This document shows, in pieces, positions 17,172 through 26,088 of a DNA stretch of 64,000 bases (positions are counted from its first letter, which is position 1; each line of letters begins with the position of its first letter). The DNA comes from Mangrovimicrobium sp048323675. Its GTDB lineage: Bacteria; Pseudomonadota; Gammaproteobacteria; Pseudomonadales; Halieaceae. Position numbers and translations under genes: made by a program. The DNA lies in the NCBI RefSeq assembly GCF_048323675.1, contig NZ_JBLWFK010000002.1, positions 310,001 through 374,000 on the forward strand, read 5' to 3'. The notes below the pieces were generated by a model. That model did not search any database. It was not told the DNA's origin and saw only the letters and a list, made by a program, of their open reading frames with translations.

Positions 17172-17783
17172 GTGATTAATAAGAATCTGAAAGCGCTGGT
17201 GGCGGCAGTGGCTCTGCTGGTAGGCCAGTCGGCGATTGGTGCGGATTTCAATTTTGGTGGACTGGGTGGCGTTTCGACGTCCGGCTACTCCACCAGCTCC
17301 GGTGGCATCGGGGTCACGATTCAGGATGCCAATGGTAGCAACCTTGGGTACTACAACTATGGTGCGGCGCCATCTGCGACCTATGGAATCGGTGTCGGCC
17401 CCTGCGGCCTGTTCTGTAACGCGGGGATCAACGGTGGGGAATCCCTTGCCATTACCTTTACCCAGAGTGTGGTACTGAACTCCCTTACATTTGGCGCATG
17501 GGATGCTGCTGATTACAGCGCCACCGCAGTTAGCGGCAGTGGTTCAAAGACGTTCAATACCGGCTCCTCGGCGTTGAGTTCAACCACATTCAACGCCTTG
17601 AACCTCAATGTCCTGGCCGGTGATACCCTCTATATCAATGGCATAGCTGGCGGTTCGGTATTTACCCTGCGAGGCCTGTCGGTCACTGGCATTACGCCGG
17701 TCCCGGTACCCGCCGCGGCGTGGCTGTTCATCTCCGCTATCGGTGGCCTGGTGGGTGCTCGTCGCCTGCGCCGCGCTGCCTGA
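17172..17783 (+). CDS. PEP-CTERM sorting-domain protein
   Basis: A 203-residue exported protein. It has an N-terminal signal (LKALVAAVALLVGQSAIGA), a Gly/Ser/Asn-rich beta domain, and a C-terminal sorting tail made of PVPAAAW, a membrane segment (LFISAIGGLVGA) and basic RRLRRAA. This tail is recognised by an exosortase, which anchors or releases the protein for extracellular polysaccharide matrix or flocs. No exosortase lies in the window. GTG at 17172 is chosen because GAGGGTGG precedes it and the signal starts there; the open frame continues to a TTG at 17148. The gene is behind a sigma-54 promoter. Confidence 0.87.
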   Translation: MINKNLKALVAAVALLVGQSAIGADFNFGGLGGVSTSGYSTSSGGIGVTIQDANGSNLGYYNYGAAPSATYGIGVGPCGLFCNAGINGGESLAITFTQSVVLNSLTFGAWDAADYSATAVSGSGSKTFNTGSSALSSTTFNALNLNVLAGDTLYINGIAGGSVFTLRGLSVTGITPVPVPAAAWLFISAIGGLVGARRLRRAA

Positions 17784-17800
17784 ACAAACCGGCGATAAAC

Positions 17801-17828
17801 AAAGGCCCGCCAGATGGCGGGCTTTTTT
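17801..17828 (+). terminator. rho-independent terminator
   Basis: GCCCGCCA (17805-17812) pairs with TGGCGGGC (17815-17822), followed by six T. It ends the PEP-CTERM transcript and lies in the gap before the convergent acyl-CoA ligase gene, for which it may also serve on the other strand. Confidence 0.9.
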
Positions 17829-17903
17829 GTGCCTGTAAATCAAGGCCTTTACAGGTACCGCCGAATGGCGATACGGCGTCCTGATACTGCGAGCGCAGGC
17901 ACC

Positions 17904-19457
17904 TCAATTCACATTGCGCCCACGTCCCTCCCACCAGGGTTTGCGCAGTTCGGTTTTCAACACCTTGCCGGCCCCCGACAGCGGCAGGGGTTCCTCGCGG
18001 AAGGTGATCCCCTTGGGCAGCTTGTAGCCGGCTATCTGCTTGCGGCAGTGGGCGATCAGGTCGCCTTCGGCAGCCCCGGTGCCCGGACGTAATATCACGA
18101 TGGCGTGAACTGCCTCGCCCCATTCCTCGTGGGGTATGCCGATCACGGCGCAGTCCTGTACCGCTGGGTGGGTCATCAGGGCGTTTTCGACTTCCGTGGT
18201 GTACACGTTCTCGCCGCCCGACACGATCATGTCCTTGACCCGGTCGACGATAAACAGGTAACCGTGCTCGTCGACAAAACCGGCATCGCCGGTAAACACC
18301 CAGCCATCCTGCAGCGCCTCGGCGGTCTGCTCCGGCTTGTTCCAGTAGCCGAGCATGGCCTGGGGGCCGCGGACCACCACCTCGCCGGATTCCCCGCGGG
18401 GGCAGTCATTGCCGTCCTCGCCGACGATGCGCAATTCGGAGACCGCACTGGGCCGGCCGGCGGAGCGCAGTCGCTCGCCGCCAGCCCGGTGATCCTCGAC
18501 CGAGAGCAGGGTGGCAATCGGCGCCAGTTCGGTCTGTCCGTAGGCCTGTACCAGGCCCACCGAGGGCCACAAATCCATACAGCGTTCCAGGGTCGCCGCG
18601 GGCATGGGGGAGGCGCCGTAGATGATTCTCTGTACCGAGCTGATGTCCGTGCTGGACGCGGCAGGGTGGGCGAGCAGCATCTTGATCATGGAGGGCACCA
18701 TCAGGGTGTGGGTGATACCATCGCCGGCAAAGGCGCCCAGTGCCGCCTCGGCGCTGAAGCTGGGGAGCATGATATGGCCCGCGCCCTGCAGGGTGGCGCC
18801 CATCGAGCCGGCGAAATCCGCGATATGGAACATCGGCGCGGCGTGCAGGTACACCGACTCGGGCTGCATGCCGAATTGCTGGGTCGCGCCGATGGCGCTG
18901 GCCCAGAGGCCGCGGTGGGACTGCATCACGCCTTTGGGAAAGCCGGTGGTACCGCCGGTGTAGAAAATCCCGGCCATGGCCTCGCCGCCGCGTCGCGAGG
19001 GTGCCAGCGGGGCCTGTGCGGCAATGGTCTCTTCGTAGTCCGTGGCCCAGTCCGGGGTCGCGCCGTCATCCATGTGGATCGCGGCGCGCAGGCTGGGACA
19101 GTGGGCTTGCAGGTGCCTGGCCTGCTCGCTGAAGCTGTCGTCAAACAGCAGGACCAGCGGGGCGCTGTCGTTCAGTGCATAGGCGTTCTCCGCCTCGACC
19201 CAGCGGGTGTTCAGGGGTACGACGCAGCCACCGGCCCAGCAGGTGGCGAAGACGCTTTCGTAGTAGCGGTCGCTGTTGAGGCTGAGGAGCGCCACGCGTT
19301 CCCCGTCCTCGATACCCGTGGCGCGCAATGCCGCGGCCAGCTTCGCGACCCGCTGCAGCAGCGACTCCCAGGTCTGTTCCCTTCCCCTGCAACGGGTTGC
19401 CATGCCCTGTGGATTGAGGCGCGCGGCGCGCTCGATCAAACCCTGCATACTGATCAT
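17904..19457 (-). CDS. AMP-dependent acyl-CoA ligase
   Basis: A 517-residue adenylate-forming enzyme that activates a carboxylic acid to its CoA thioester through an acyl-AMP. The ATP loop is YTGGTTGFPKG, the adenine motif YGQTELAP, the hinge region GWVFTGDAGFVDEHGY followed by DRVKDMIVSGGENVYTTEVE, and the C-terminal catalytic lysine is in LSGAGKVLKTELRK. The start at 19457 has GGGGGG seven bases upstream; the 42-residue upstream extension is Arg-rich and unlike the family. The acid may be a fatty, aromatic or steroid side-chain acid. Confidence 0.9.
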   Translation of the reverse strand: MISMQGLIERAARLNPQGMATRCRGREQTWESLLQRVAKLAAALRATGIEDGERVALLSLNSDRYYESVFATCWAGGCVVPLNTRWVEAENAYALNDSAPLVLLFDDSFSEQARHLQAHCPSLRAAIHMDDGATPDWATDYEETIAAQAPLAPSRRGGEAMAGIFYTGGTTGFPKGVMQSHRGLWASAIGATQQFGMQPESVYLHAAPMFHIADFAGSMGATLQGAGHIMLPSFSAEAALGAFAGDGITHTLMVPSMIKMLLAHPAASSTDISSVQRIIYGASPMPAATLERCMDLWPSVGLVQAYGQTELAPIATLLSVEDHRAGGERLRSAGRPSAVSELRIVGEDGNDCPRGESGEVVVRGPQAMLGYWNKPEQTAEALQDGWVFTGDAGFVDEHGYLFIVDRVKDMIVSGGENVYTTEVENALMTHPAVQDCAVIGIPHEEWGEAVHAIVILRPGTGAAEGDLIAHCRKQIAGYKLPKGITFREEPLPLSGAGKVLKTELRKPWWEGRGRNVN

Positions 19458-19655
19458 CGGTTTTCCCCCCGGAATGACCGTGCCAGCGACAGTGTCCTGT
19501 CGCGGCTCATTGGCTGAAGCGTGTACCCGCCCGGCGGGCGGTTTTGGCATGTGCGCCGCAACGCGAGAGCGGGTTCGGCGCAAAAGTCCCCTGTGCTGAA
19601 AATACCGCGGCGCGCAGCTGTTGGCTACTGTCTTGCTGGCATATACCCCGCTTGG

Positions 19656-20411
19656 TCAGCTGTTCGCCTTGGTGAAGCGCTCCAGGATATCCACCGGGAT
19701 CGGGAAGACGATGGTGGAACTCTTGTCCCCGGCGATCTCGGTCAGCGTCTGCAGGTAGCGCAGCTGGATTGCCTGCTCCTGGTGGGAGAGCACCCGTGCC
19801 GCCTCGGCGAGTTTCTCCGCGGCCTCGGCCTCGCCCATGGCGTGGATAACCTTGGCGCGCCGCTCCCGTTCCGCCTCGGCCTGCTTGGCGATGGCCCGGA
19901 CCATGGTTTCGTTCAGGTCGACGTGCTTGAGTTCGACGTTGGCCACCTTGATGCCCCAGGCGGCGGTCTGCTTGTCGAGGATCTCCTGGATATCGGCGTT
20001 GAGCCGCTCACGCTCGGCGAGCATGTCGTCCAGTTCGTGCTGGCCCAGCACCGAGCGCAGGGTGGTCTGGGACAGCTGGCTGGTGGCTTCCAGGTAGTTT
20101 TCCACCTGGATAATCGCCTTTTCCGGATCGAGTACGCGGAAGTACAGCACCGCATTCACCTGTACCGACACGTTGTCCCGGGAGATCACATCCTGGGTCG
20201 GCACGTCCATGACGATGGTGCGCAGGTCCACCCGCACCATTTGCTGCAGCACCGGGACGATGATGATCAGCCCCGGGCCTTTCACCTTGTAGAAGCGGCC
20301 GAGCATGAAGATCACGCCGCGTTCATACTCGCGCAGTACGCGAAACATGGAAAAGAGCAGGGCGATGGCGAACACCAGGACCACGCCGCCAAACATGCTG
20401 AAATCTAACAT
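19656..20411 (-). CDS. slipin / stomatin-like SPFH protein
   Basis: A 251-residue membrane-anchored SPFH protein. It has one N-terminal membrane segment (GVVLVFAIALLFSMF), the SPFH core starting YERGVIFMLGRF, and a C-terminal helical coiled region rich in Glu/Ala/Lys. It lies four bases after the NfeD gene. In this pair the NfeD-type protease cleaves or works with the stomatin partner in membrane quality control. The ATG at 20411 follows the NfeD stop; the longer open frame overlaps NfeD coding sequence. Confidence 0.92.
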   Translation of the reverse strand: MLDFSMFGGVVLVFAIALLFSMFRVLREYERGVIFMLGRFYKVKGPGLIIIVPVLQQMVRVDLRTIVMDVPTQDVISRDNVSVQVNAVLYFRVLDPEKAIIQVENYLEATSQLSQTTLRSVLGQHELDDMLAERERLNADIQEILDKQTAAWGIKVANVELKHVDLNETMVRAIAKQAEAERERRAKVIHAMGEAEAAEKLAEAARVLSHQEQAIQLRYLQTLTEIAGDKSSTIVFPIPVDILERFTKANS

Positions 20412-20415
20412 GGGT

Positions 20416-21756
20416 CTATTCTCCGCGAGTTTTGTGAACCGAGACGACGAGGTTGTCGAAGGCGTCCACGCTGACTTTGTCCCTTGCCTGCAGGGGTTCG
20501 TCGCTGGCGGCGCGCCACAACTCGCCATCCAGCCTGATATAGGGTTGCCCCGCGCGCATGACTTCCACTTCGACCACGCTGCCCAGCAGGTGTTCGAGCC
20601 CGCTGACCAGCGCGCGGCGCCGCGCGCGGATGACCAGGCCGAGGGCCACGCAGAACAGTGCGGCGCTGCAGGCGGCCACGGCGAGGATCAGGGGCAACGC
20701 AATCTGGTAGGCGGGCAGTTGCGTATCCATGAGCATGACCGAGCCCATGACAAAGGCGACGATGCCGCCGAGCCCCAGCACCCCGAAACTCGGCATGCTG
20801 GCCTCGGCGATCATCAGGCCGATACCGAGGCCGATCAGGCCCAGCCCGACATAGCTCACCGGCAGTACCTGGAACGCGTAGAGTGCCAGCAGGAGGCAGA
20901 CCGCGCCGACGACCCCGGGCACACCGACGCCGGGGTTGTAGAACTCCAGCACCAGGCCGTAAAAGCCGACGAGCATCAGCAGGTAGGCGACATTGGGATT
21001 GGTGATGACCGCCAGGAACTCGCTGCGCCAGTCCATCTCCTGCAGGTGTACCGCGAGGCCCGAGGTAGCCAGGGTGACGCTGTGATCGTTGACCTGGACC
21101 TCGCGACCGTCGAGGGCGGCGAGCAGTTCGGCCCGGGAGGCGGCAATCAGGTCGATCACGTTCGCTTCCAGGGCGTCGCTGGCGGAGAGACTGGCCCCCT
21201 GGCGCACCGCGGTCTCGGCCCAGTCGCCGTTGCGGCCGCGCAACTGGGCCAGGCTGCGGATATAGGCGACTGCGTCATTGACGATTTTCTTTTCCATGGC
21301 GCTGGCCGGCGCCGCGGCGTCTTCATCGCCGGCGGATTTGTCGCCGCCCGGCAACCCCGGCGAGCCGATCTGCACCGGTGTTGCCGCGCCCAGGTTGGTG
21401 CCGGGGGCCATGGCCGCGACATGCGCCGCGTACATCAGGTAGGTTCCCGCGCTCGCGGCGCGCGCCCCGGACGGTGCTACCCAGGCAACCACGGGTACTT
21501 CCGATGCAAGGATCGACTGGATCATCTCGCGCATCGCCGAGTCCAGTCCGCCGGGGGTGTCGATGCGCAGCAGGACCAGTTCCGCGTCGGCAGCCGCCGC
21601 GGCTTCGAGCGCGCGGATGCTGTAGTCGGCAATGGCGGGGCCGATGGGGCCGTCGATCTCAATCTGCCAGACATCCGCCCGGGCAGAGGCGCACAGGAGG
21701 CATGCAAGCAGGGGCAGGAGCAGGCGTAACAACAATGTTTTCACGGTGTCTTGCAT
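20416..21756 (-). CDS. NfeD family membrane serine protease (ClpP-like)
   Basis: A 446-residue protein with a signal peptide (to about residue 27), a ClpP-class protease domain with nucleophile Ser102 in SGARAASAGTYL, four or five membrane helices in the middle, and a C-terminal OB-fold NfeD domain. Its presumed targets are stomatin-type proteins, and the slipin gene follows directly. It is the full-length NfeD1 form, containing protease, membrane and OB parts. Confidence 0.92.
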   Translation of the reverse strand: MQDTVKTLLLRLLLPLLACLLCASARADVWQIEIDGPIGPAIADYSIRALEAAAAADAELVLLRIDTPGGLDSAMREMIQSILASEVPVVAWVAPSGARAASAGTYLMYAAHVAAMAPGTNLGAATPVQIGSPGLPGGDKSAGDEDAAAPASAMEKKIVNDAVAYIRSLAQLRGRNGDWAETAVRQGASLSASDALEANVIDLIAASRAELLAALDGREVQVNDHSVTLATSGLAVHLQEMDWRSEFLAVITNPNVAYLLMLVGFYGLVLEFYNPGVGVPGVVGAVCLLLALYAFQVLPVSYVGLGLIGLGIGLMIAEASMPSFGVLGLGGIVAFVMGSVMLMDTQLPAYQIALPLILAVAACSAALFCVALGLVIRARRRALVSGLEHLLGSVVEVEVMRAGQPYIRLDGELWRAASDEPLQARDKVSVDAFDNLVVSVHKTRGE

Positions 21757-21916
21757 CTTGTTCCTGAGTATAGTCCAGTCTGTGTAACTGCCCGGGAAAG
21801 CGCGACTTTTTCGCTGGGGCTTATCAGGTTGTGCCGGCCTGCGGTATGCTCAGCGGCGGCGGGTCGCCCGGCCCGCGGAGCACGCGCCCGGGTGTCGCGG
21901 CGCGAAATAACGACAG

Positions 21917-22783
21917 GTGCAGGACAGGGTGGGAAGCGAAGCTTACGAATTTGCAGGGCAGGGCGCGCTGGTCTTCGGTGGCGGCAAGGGCATCGGTCGC
22001 GCCGTGGCCACGGAGTTTGCCCGCCGCGGTGCGCGGCTGGTGGTTGCGGACATCGACCTGGAGGCCGCACACGCCTGCGCCGAGGCGATTTCCGCGACCG
22101 GCGGCAGCGCCCAGGCGATGTCCTGTGATGTAACCAGTATCGAGTCGGTGCACGATGCCGCCGGCGCGGCCCGGGAGTGGCTCGGCGAGGTCGATCTCGT
22201 GGTCAATAATGTCGGGGCGATCATCTCGGGTCACCCCGAGGACATACCCCTTGCCGAGTGGCGGCGGATTCTCGATCTCAACCTGTTCTCGGTCATACAC
22301 AGCAACGAGGTCTTTCTGCCCGCCATGCTGGCGCGCGGCAGCGGCTATATCGTCAATACGGCATCCTTTGCCGGGCTCTACCCCTACGCGACCAACCGCA
22401 TGCCCTACGTCGCGTCCAAGGCCGCGTTGGTTGCCCTCAGCGAGTCCCTGGCGCTGTACCTGCTGCCCCGGGGCATCCGGGTCTCCTGCTTTTGTCCCGG
22501 ACCGGTAATGACCGGGGTGATGCAGGGAATGAAGAGCTGGTCGGAAAACGCCGTGATGAGCGGCCCCGGCTCGCAGTTTGAACTGATCACCGCGGAACAG
22601 GCAGCGGCGACACTGGCGGACGGCATGCAGGCGGGCCGCATTTTCATCCCGACGCACGAATCGGTGATCGCCGAAATGCGCGCACGGGCTGAATCCCCGG
22701 ACCAGTTTATCCGCGATCGAATCGCGGCGTTTGAGCGCGGTGAACTCGGCCTGCCGAGTGTCCCGGAACATTTCAGGAGGTAG
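21917..22783 (+). CDS. short-chain dehydrogenase/reductase with altered cofactor motif
   Basis: A 288-residue SDR. The cofactor loop reads FGGGKGIG instead of TGxxxGIG, while NNVG, the Ser in NTASFAG and the catalytic YVASK remain. The change is tolerated in some SDRs. The start is uncertain: GTG at 21917 has a weak ribosome site, and GTG at 21929 is an alternative. Its stop lies directly inside the ribosome site of the following GFA gene, so the two are probably coupled. The substrate is unknown. Confidence 0.87.
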   Translation: MQDRVGSEAYEFAGQGALVFGGGKGIGRAVATEFARRGARLVVADIDLEAAHACAEAISATGGSAQAMSCDVTSIESVHDAAGAAREWLGEVDLVVNNVGAIISGHPEDIPLAEWRRILDLNLFSVIHSNEVFLPAMLARGSGYIVNTASFAGLYPYATNRMPYVASKAALVALSESLALYLLPRGIRVSCFCPGPVMTGVMQGMKSWSENAVMSGPGSQFELITAEQAAATLADGMQAGRIFIPTHESVIAEMRARAESPDQFIRDRIAAFERGELGLPSVPEHFRR

Positions 22784-22787
22784 ATCC

Positions 22788-23270
22788 ATGAGCGATACAA
22801 CCAGTTACCCGGCGACCGGGCGCTGCAATTGTGGCGATATCCAGTATCGCCTGTTGCGCGAGCCGCTGTTCGTCCACTGCTGCCATTGCACCTGGTGCCA
22901 GCGCGAAACAGGCTCGGCCTTTGTCCTCAACGCGATGGTAGAAACCGCCAGTGTGGAGCTGACCTCGGGCACGCCGGCGCGCTCGGAGCGCCCCTCGGCG
23001 AGCGGAATCGGCCAGCAGGTGTACAGCTGCCCGCGCTGCGAAGTGCCCCTGTGGAGTCACTTCGGCGGGCGCGAACAGATAGCCTTTGTGCGTGTGGCTA
23101 CGCTGGAAAATCCCGCGTTGTGTCCGCCGGACATCCACATATTCACTACCACGCGCCAACCCTGGGTGAAGCTCGACGACAGTGTGCCGGTGATGGATGA
23201 ATTCTACCGGCGCAGTGAATTCTGGCCCGAGGCGGCCTACCAGCGCTACCAGCAGGCGCTGGAGTCCTGA
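22788..23270 (+). CDS. GFA family zinc protein (glutathione-dependent formaldehyde-activating type)
   Basis: A 160-residue protein with the GFA cysteine pattern: GRCNCGDIQY near the N-terminus, CCHCTWCQRETG in the middle and CPRCEVPLW later. Two zinc sites are expected. Only some members bind glutathione and formaldehyde, so the activity here is open. AGGAGG just before the ATG at 22788 fixes the start and overlaps the upstream SDR stop, making an SDR-GFA operon. Confidence 0.9.
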   Translation: MSDTTSYPATGRCNCGDIQYRLLREPLFVHCCHCTWCQRETGSAFVLNAMVETASVELTSGTPARSERPSASGIGQQVYSCPRCEVPLWSHFGGREQIAFVRVATLENPALCPPDIHIFTTTRQPWVKLDDSVPVMDEFYRRSEFWPEAAYQRYQQALES

Positions 23271-23338
23271 TCCAACGCGGCCCCTGGCGCCGTATAATCC
23301 ATCAACAATTTTCGCGGTTTGTCGCAGGAGTAGATACG

Positions 23339-23866
23339 ATGTTGAAGAAAACTTTACTTGCCAGCCTGGTGCTGCCTTCCCTCGCCTGGGCCAGCTGCCC
23401 GGAATACCTGGACCAGACCATGCGGAAACTGCACTCCCAGGAGTCGGTCAACCTGTGTGCCGTGCAGGACGGCAAACCGATGCTGATCATCAACACCGCC
23501 AGCCACTGCGGTTTCACTTCCCAGTTCAAGGGGCTGGAGGCCCTGCACGAAAAATACGCCGGGCAGGGGCTGGTGGTGGTGGGCTTCGCCAGCGACGACT
23601 TCCGACAGGAAGCCGACACCGAAGCGGAGGCCGCCGACATCTGTTTTGTCAATTACGGCGTGACCTTCACCATGCTGGCCCCCACTGCAGTAAAGGGCGA
23701 TGATGCCAACCCGGTGTTCCACGAACTGGCCGAGCAGACTGAAGCGCCCGGCTGGAACTTCAACAAGTACCTCGTCGACCGCGATGGCAAGGTGGTGGCA
23801 CATTTCGGCAGCCGTACCACGCCGGACGACGCGGAACTCGTGGATGCGATCGAAAAACTGCTGTAA
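23339..23866 (+). CDS. exported glutathione peroxidase
   Basis: A 175-residue GPx-family protein with an N-terminal signal peptide (cut near WAS, residue 17-19), so it works in the periplasm. The peroxidatic Cys57 is in NTASHCGFTSQFKGLE, and the Trp-Asn pair is in PGWNFNKYLVDRDG (139-140). The usual NQF motif is replaced by GFASDDFRQE, and Cys102 could be the resolving cysteine, which suggests thioredoxin-type rather than glutathione reduction. It removes hydroperoxides. Confidence 0.9.
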   Translation: MLKKTLLASLVLPSLAWASCPEYLDQTMRKLHSQESVNLCAVQDGKPMLIINTASHCGFTSQFKGLEALHEKYAGQGLVVVGFASDDFRQEADTEAEAADICFVNYGVTFTMLAPTAVKGDDANPVFHELAEQTEAPGWNFNKYLVDRDGKVVAHFGSRTTPDDAELVDAIEKLL

Positions 23867-23981
23867 GCGCAGCGGAATGATTGCATCTGGCTGATCGGGA
23901 CGCTTGTTGCGCGGCCCCTATCAGTCCTAGCATCAGCCAGGCTACCCGGTTTTGCCTGAAGTCACACAGGGAGGTGTGAAG

Positions 23982-24248
23982 ATGCGAAACGCTATTTCAG
24001 TCATCAAAAAAGCGGGGTTGTGCTGGCTGCTGGCCGGCCTTCCCGCGAGCGCCAGCCTGGCCGGGGAGGACGAGACCCTGCGCCAGTGCCGCAAACTGCA
24101 ACAGCAGATGGAACAGTACCAAGCCCTGCGCCGGGATGGCGGCAGCGGCCCGCAGATGGACGGCTGGAAGCGGCAGCTGCGCAGGGCCCAGGCGGAATTT
24201 CGTGACCTCGGTTGCCACTACCGCCACCGTGAACTCGACGCGCGCTGA
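23982..24248 (+). CDS. small exported protein of unknown function
   Basis: An 88-residue protein with a signal peptide (KKAGLCWLLAGLPASASLAG) and a short charged helical mature part rich in Gln and Arg, with two cysteines (RQCRKL and DLGCHY). GGGAGGTG precedes the ATG at 23982. I do not recognise a family. It may be a periplasmic protein with one disulfide. It is convergent with the LysR gene, 13 bases away. Confidence 0.7.
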   Translation: MRNAISVIKKAGLCWLLAGLPASASLAGEDETLRQCRKLQQQMEQYQALRRDGGSGPQMDGWKRQLRRAQAEFRDLGCHYRHRELDAR

Positions 24249-24261
24249 GCAGCCGCCAGCA

Positions 24262-25140
24262 TCAGCCAGCGCTCAGGTAGCCCTGGACATAGTCGCGGAG
24301 GGCGGCAGCGGCGGGGGAGAGTTGCTCACCCGTGCGGCTGACCATGTAGACCGGGACCCGCTCGGGCAGCGTACTGTCGATCCTTTGCAAGGGCACCAGG
24401 TTCCCCTGCGCCAATTCTTTTTCGACCAATCGGTTTGAGGATATCCAGATGCCATCGCTTGCCAGGGTCATCTGGCGCAGCACCTCGTAGTTGTCACAGA
24501 TAAAACTGCCGCTGTCGCGCAGCGGCAGTGCCGACTGCACCTCGGCACCGGTCAGTAGCGGGTAACCCGCAATTTCTTCGGGCGTCGCCCTGCCGGTTGC
24601 AGCCAGAGGGTGACCGGCCCGTACTATCGTGGATATCGCAATCTCCCCGAGAGCGGTTTCCTCGATATCGGGGAAACCGTCGAGTTGCCGCGCAGAGCAA
24701 AACAGCAATTCGATCCCGTCTTCCATCAATTCCCGGTAGAGCAGGGTGGGAGGGCGTGTGACCACCTGGACGGCGAGTTTCGGTCGTTCCCGCAGGCAGC
24801 GCAGGCCAACTATCGGCAGGGCAAGGCTGGCGATGAGCGGACCCATACCGACCGCGATACGCCCGGATTCACCGGCACTGAACAGTCGCAGGTTGTGGTC
24901 GGCCGCGCGGGCACTGCGCAGCACGGATTCTGCCTCCCGGGCCACCTGCCGGCCGACGGCTGTGAGTACCGCCCCGCCGCGGCCGCGTTCAAAGATGCGC
25001 AGGCCATAGCGCTCTTCCAGCACACCGATACTGCGGCTGAGCGCGGGCTGGGTGATGTGGAGTTCTTCTGCAGCCCGGGAAAAACTGCCGGTGCGCGCTA
25101 CCACGAGGACCTGTTCCAGGCGCTTCAGCTCAATATCCAT
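24262..25140 (-). CDS. LysR family transcriptional regulator
   Basis: A 292-residue LysR regulator with the N-terminal helix-turn-helix (SFSRAAEELHITQPALSRSI, about residues 19-38) and a periplasmic-binding-protein-like effector domain. It is divergent from the sterol-desaturase-type hydroxylase at 25238. The 97-base AT-rich gap contains the palindrome GAATCGATTC (25185-25194) that may be part of its site. It probably controls the hydroxylase. Confidence 0.92.
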   Translation of the reverse strand: MDIELKRLEQVLVVARTGSFSRAAEELHITQPALSRSIGVLEERYGLRIFERGRGGAVLTAVGRQVAREAESVLRSARAADHNLRLFSAGESGRIAVGMGPLIASLALPIVGLRCLRERPKLAVQVVTRPPTLLYRELMEDGIELLFCSARQLDGFPDIEETALGEIAISTIVRAGHPLAATGRATPEEIAGYPLLTGAEVQSALPLRDSGSFICDNYEVLRQMTLASDGIWISSNRLVEKELAQGNLVPLQRIDSTLPERVPVYMVSRTGEQLSPAAAALRDYVQGYLSAG

Positions 25141-25237
25141 AATTAAAAAGCATCCAATAGAATATAAATATGCATTTTAACTATGAATCGATTCCATGCA
25201 CACTGCGCTCTGAATTCAATTTGAGGTATCTGCTCCC

Positions 25238-26086
25238 ATGCCTGACATGCAAGGTTTCATGCTGCAGACGTTCATCTGGGTCGGGGTCGCAACCGCAGTG
25301 ATTCTTCTGCTGGAAGTGATTACCGGCCGGCACCGCGGTGTTTACGCCAAGGGTGATTTCATCGTGATGCTGGGTAGTGTTGTCTTGGGTCGGGGTGTTA
25401 TGGGCCCGCTGGCCGCGGGCCTGATTGCGCTGCTCTACGGACTGGTATTACCGGGCCAGTTGCGGGGAATCCTGTCCGGCATGTCGGTCTGGGTACAGGT
25501 GCCGCTGGTATTGCTGGTCGGCGAGTTTTTCTTCTACTGGGTGCACCGCTGGGCCCACCAGCCGCTGCAACACCCGATACTGTGGAAAATCCACCGGACC
25601 CATCACGCGGCGCGGCACATGAATGTACTGCTCAATTTCCGGCTCAACCTCAGCTGGTTCCTGATCATTCCCTCGGCCTGGATCAGTGGCCTGGCACTTT
25701 ACCTCGGGCTTTATGAGGGTGTGCTCGGTTACATCGTGGCGCTGCAGATCTGGAACACGGTAACCCATTCCCACTTCCGCTGGGACGACACTGTCCGCAG
25801 TCACCGCTATGCGGGACCGCTGTTCCGGGCCCTTGAGCACGTGTTGGTGTCTCCCGGTATCCACCACACCCACCACGGCTTTGGGCGGGACGGAAAGAAC
25901 TACCGCAACTTCGGTACTGTCGTCTCCGTGTACGACTGGATGTTCGGCACCCTGCATATCCCCGACGGGCGTCCCGCCAACTACGGGCTGCCAATCCGCG
26001 ATCCCCACTGGCTGGAACAGCTGTTCTACCCGCTGGTGCGGATGCCGGCCCCGCAAAAGGCGCCGCAGGCGGACCCGCAAGGCTGA
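25238..26086 (+). CDS. sterol desaturase / fatty acid hydroxylase family protein
   Basis: A 282-residue membrane di-iron enzyme with four or so membrane helices. The histidine clusters HRWAH (103-107), HRTHH (119-123) and IHHTHHGF near residue 210 are all present. Members hydroxylate or desaturate lipids and related hydrophobic molecules. It faces a LysR regulator, and its stop is two bases from the stop of the RND gene coming the other way. Confidence 0.9.
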   Translation: MPDMQGFMLQTFIWVGVATAVILLLEVITGRHRGVYAKGDFIVMLGSVVLGRGVMGPLAAGLIALLYGLVLPGQLRGILSGMSVWVQVPLVLLVGEFFFYWVHRWAHQPLQHPILWKIHRTHHAARHMNVLLNFRLNLSWFLIIPSAWISGLALYLGLYEGVLGYIVALQIWNTVTHSHFRWDDTVRSHRYAGPLFRALEHVLVSPGIHHTHHGFGRDGKNYRNFGTVVSVYDWMFGTLHIPDGRPANYGLPIRDPHWLEQLFYPLVRMPAPQKAPQADPQG

Positions 26087-26088
26087 TT

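Noticed and set aside
23931..24268. Repeated AGCATCAGCCAG words
   Set aside because: Only two copies of a 12-base word, not palindromic and not placed at comparable sites; best treated as chance.
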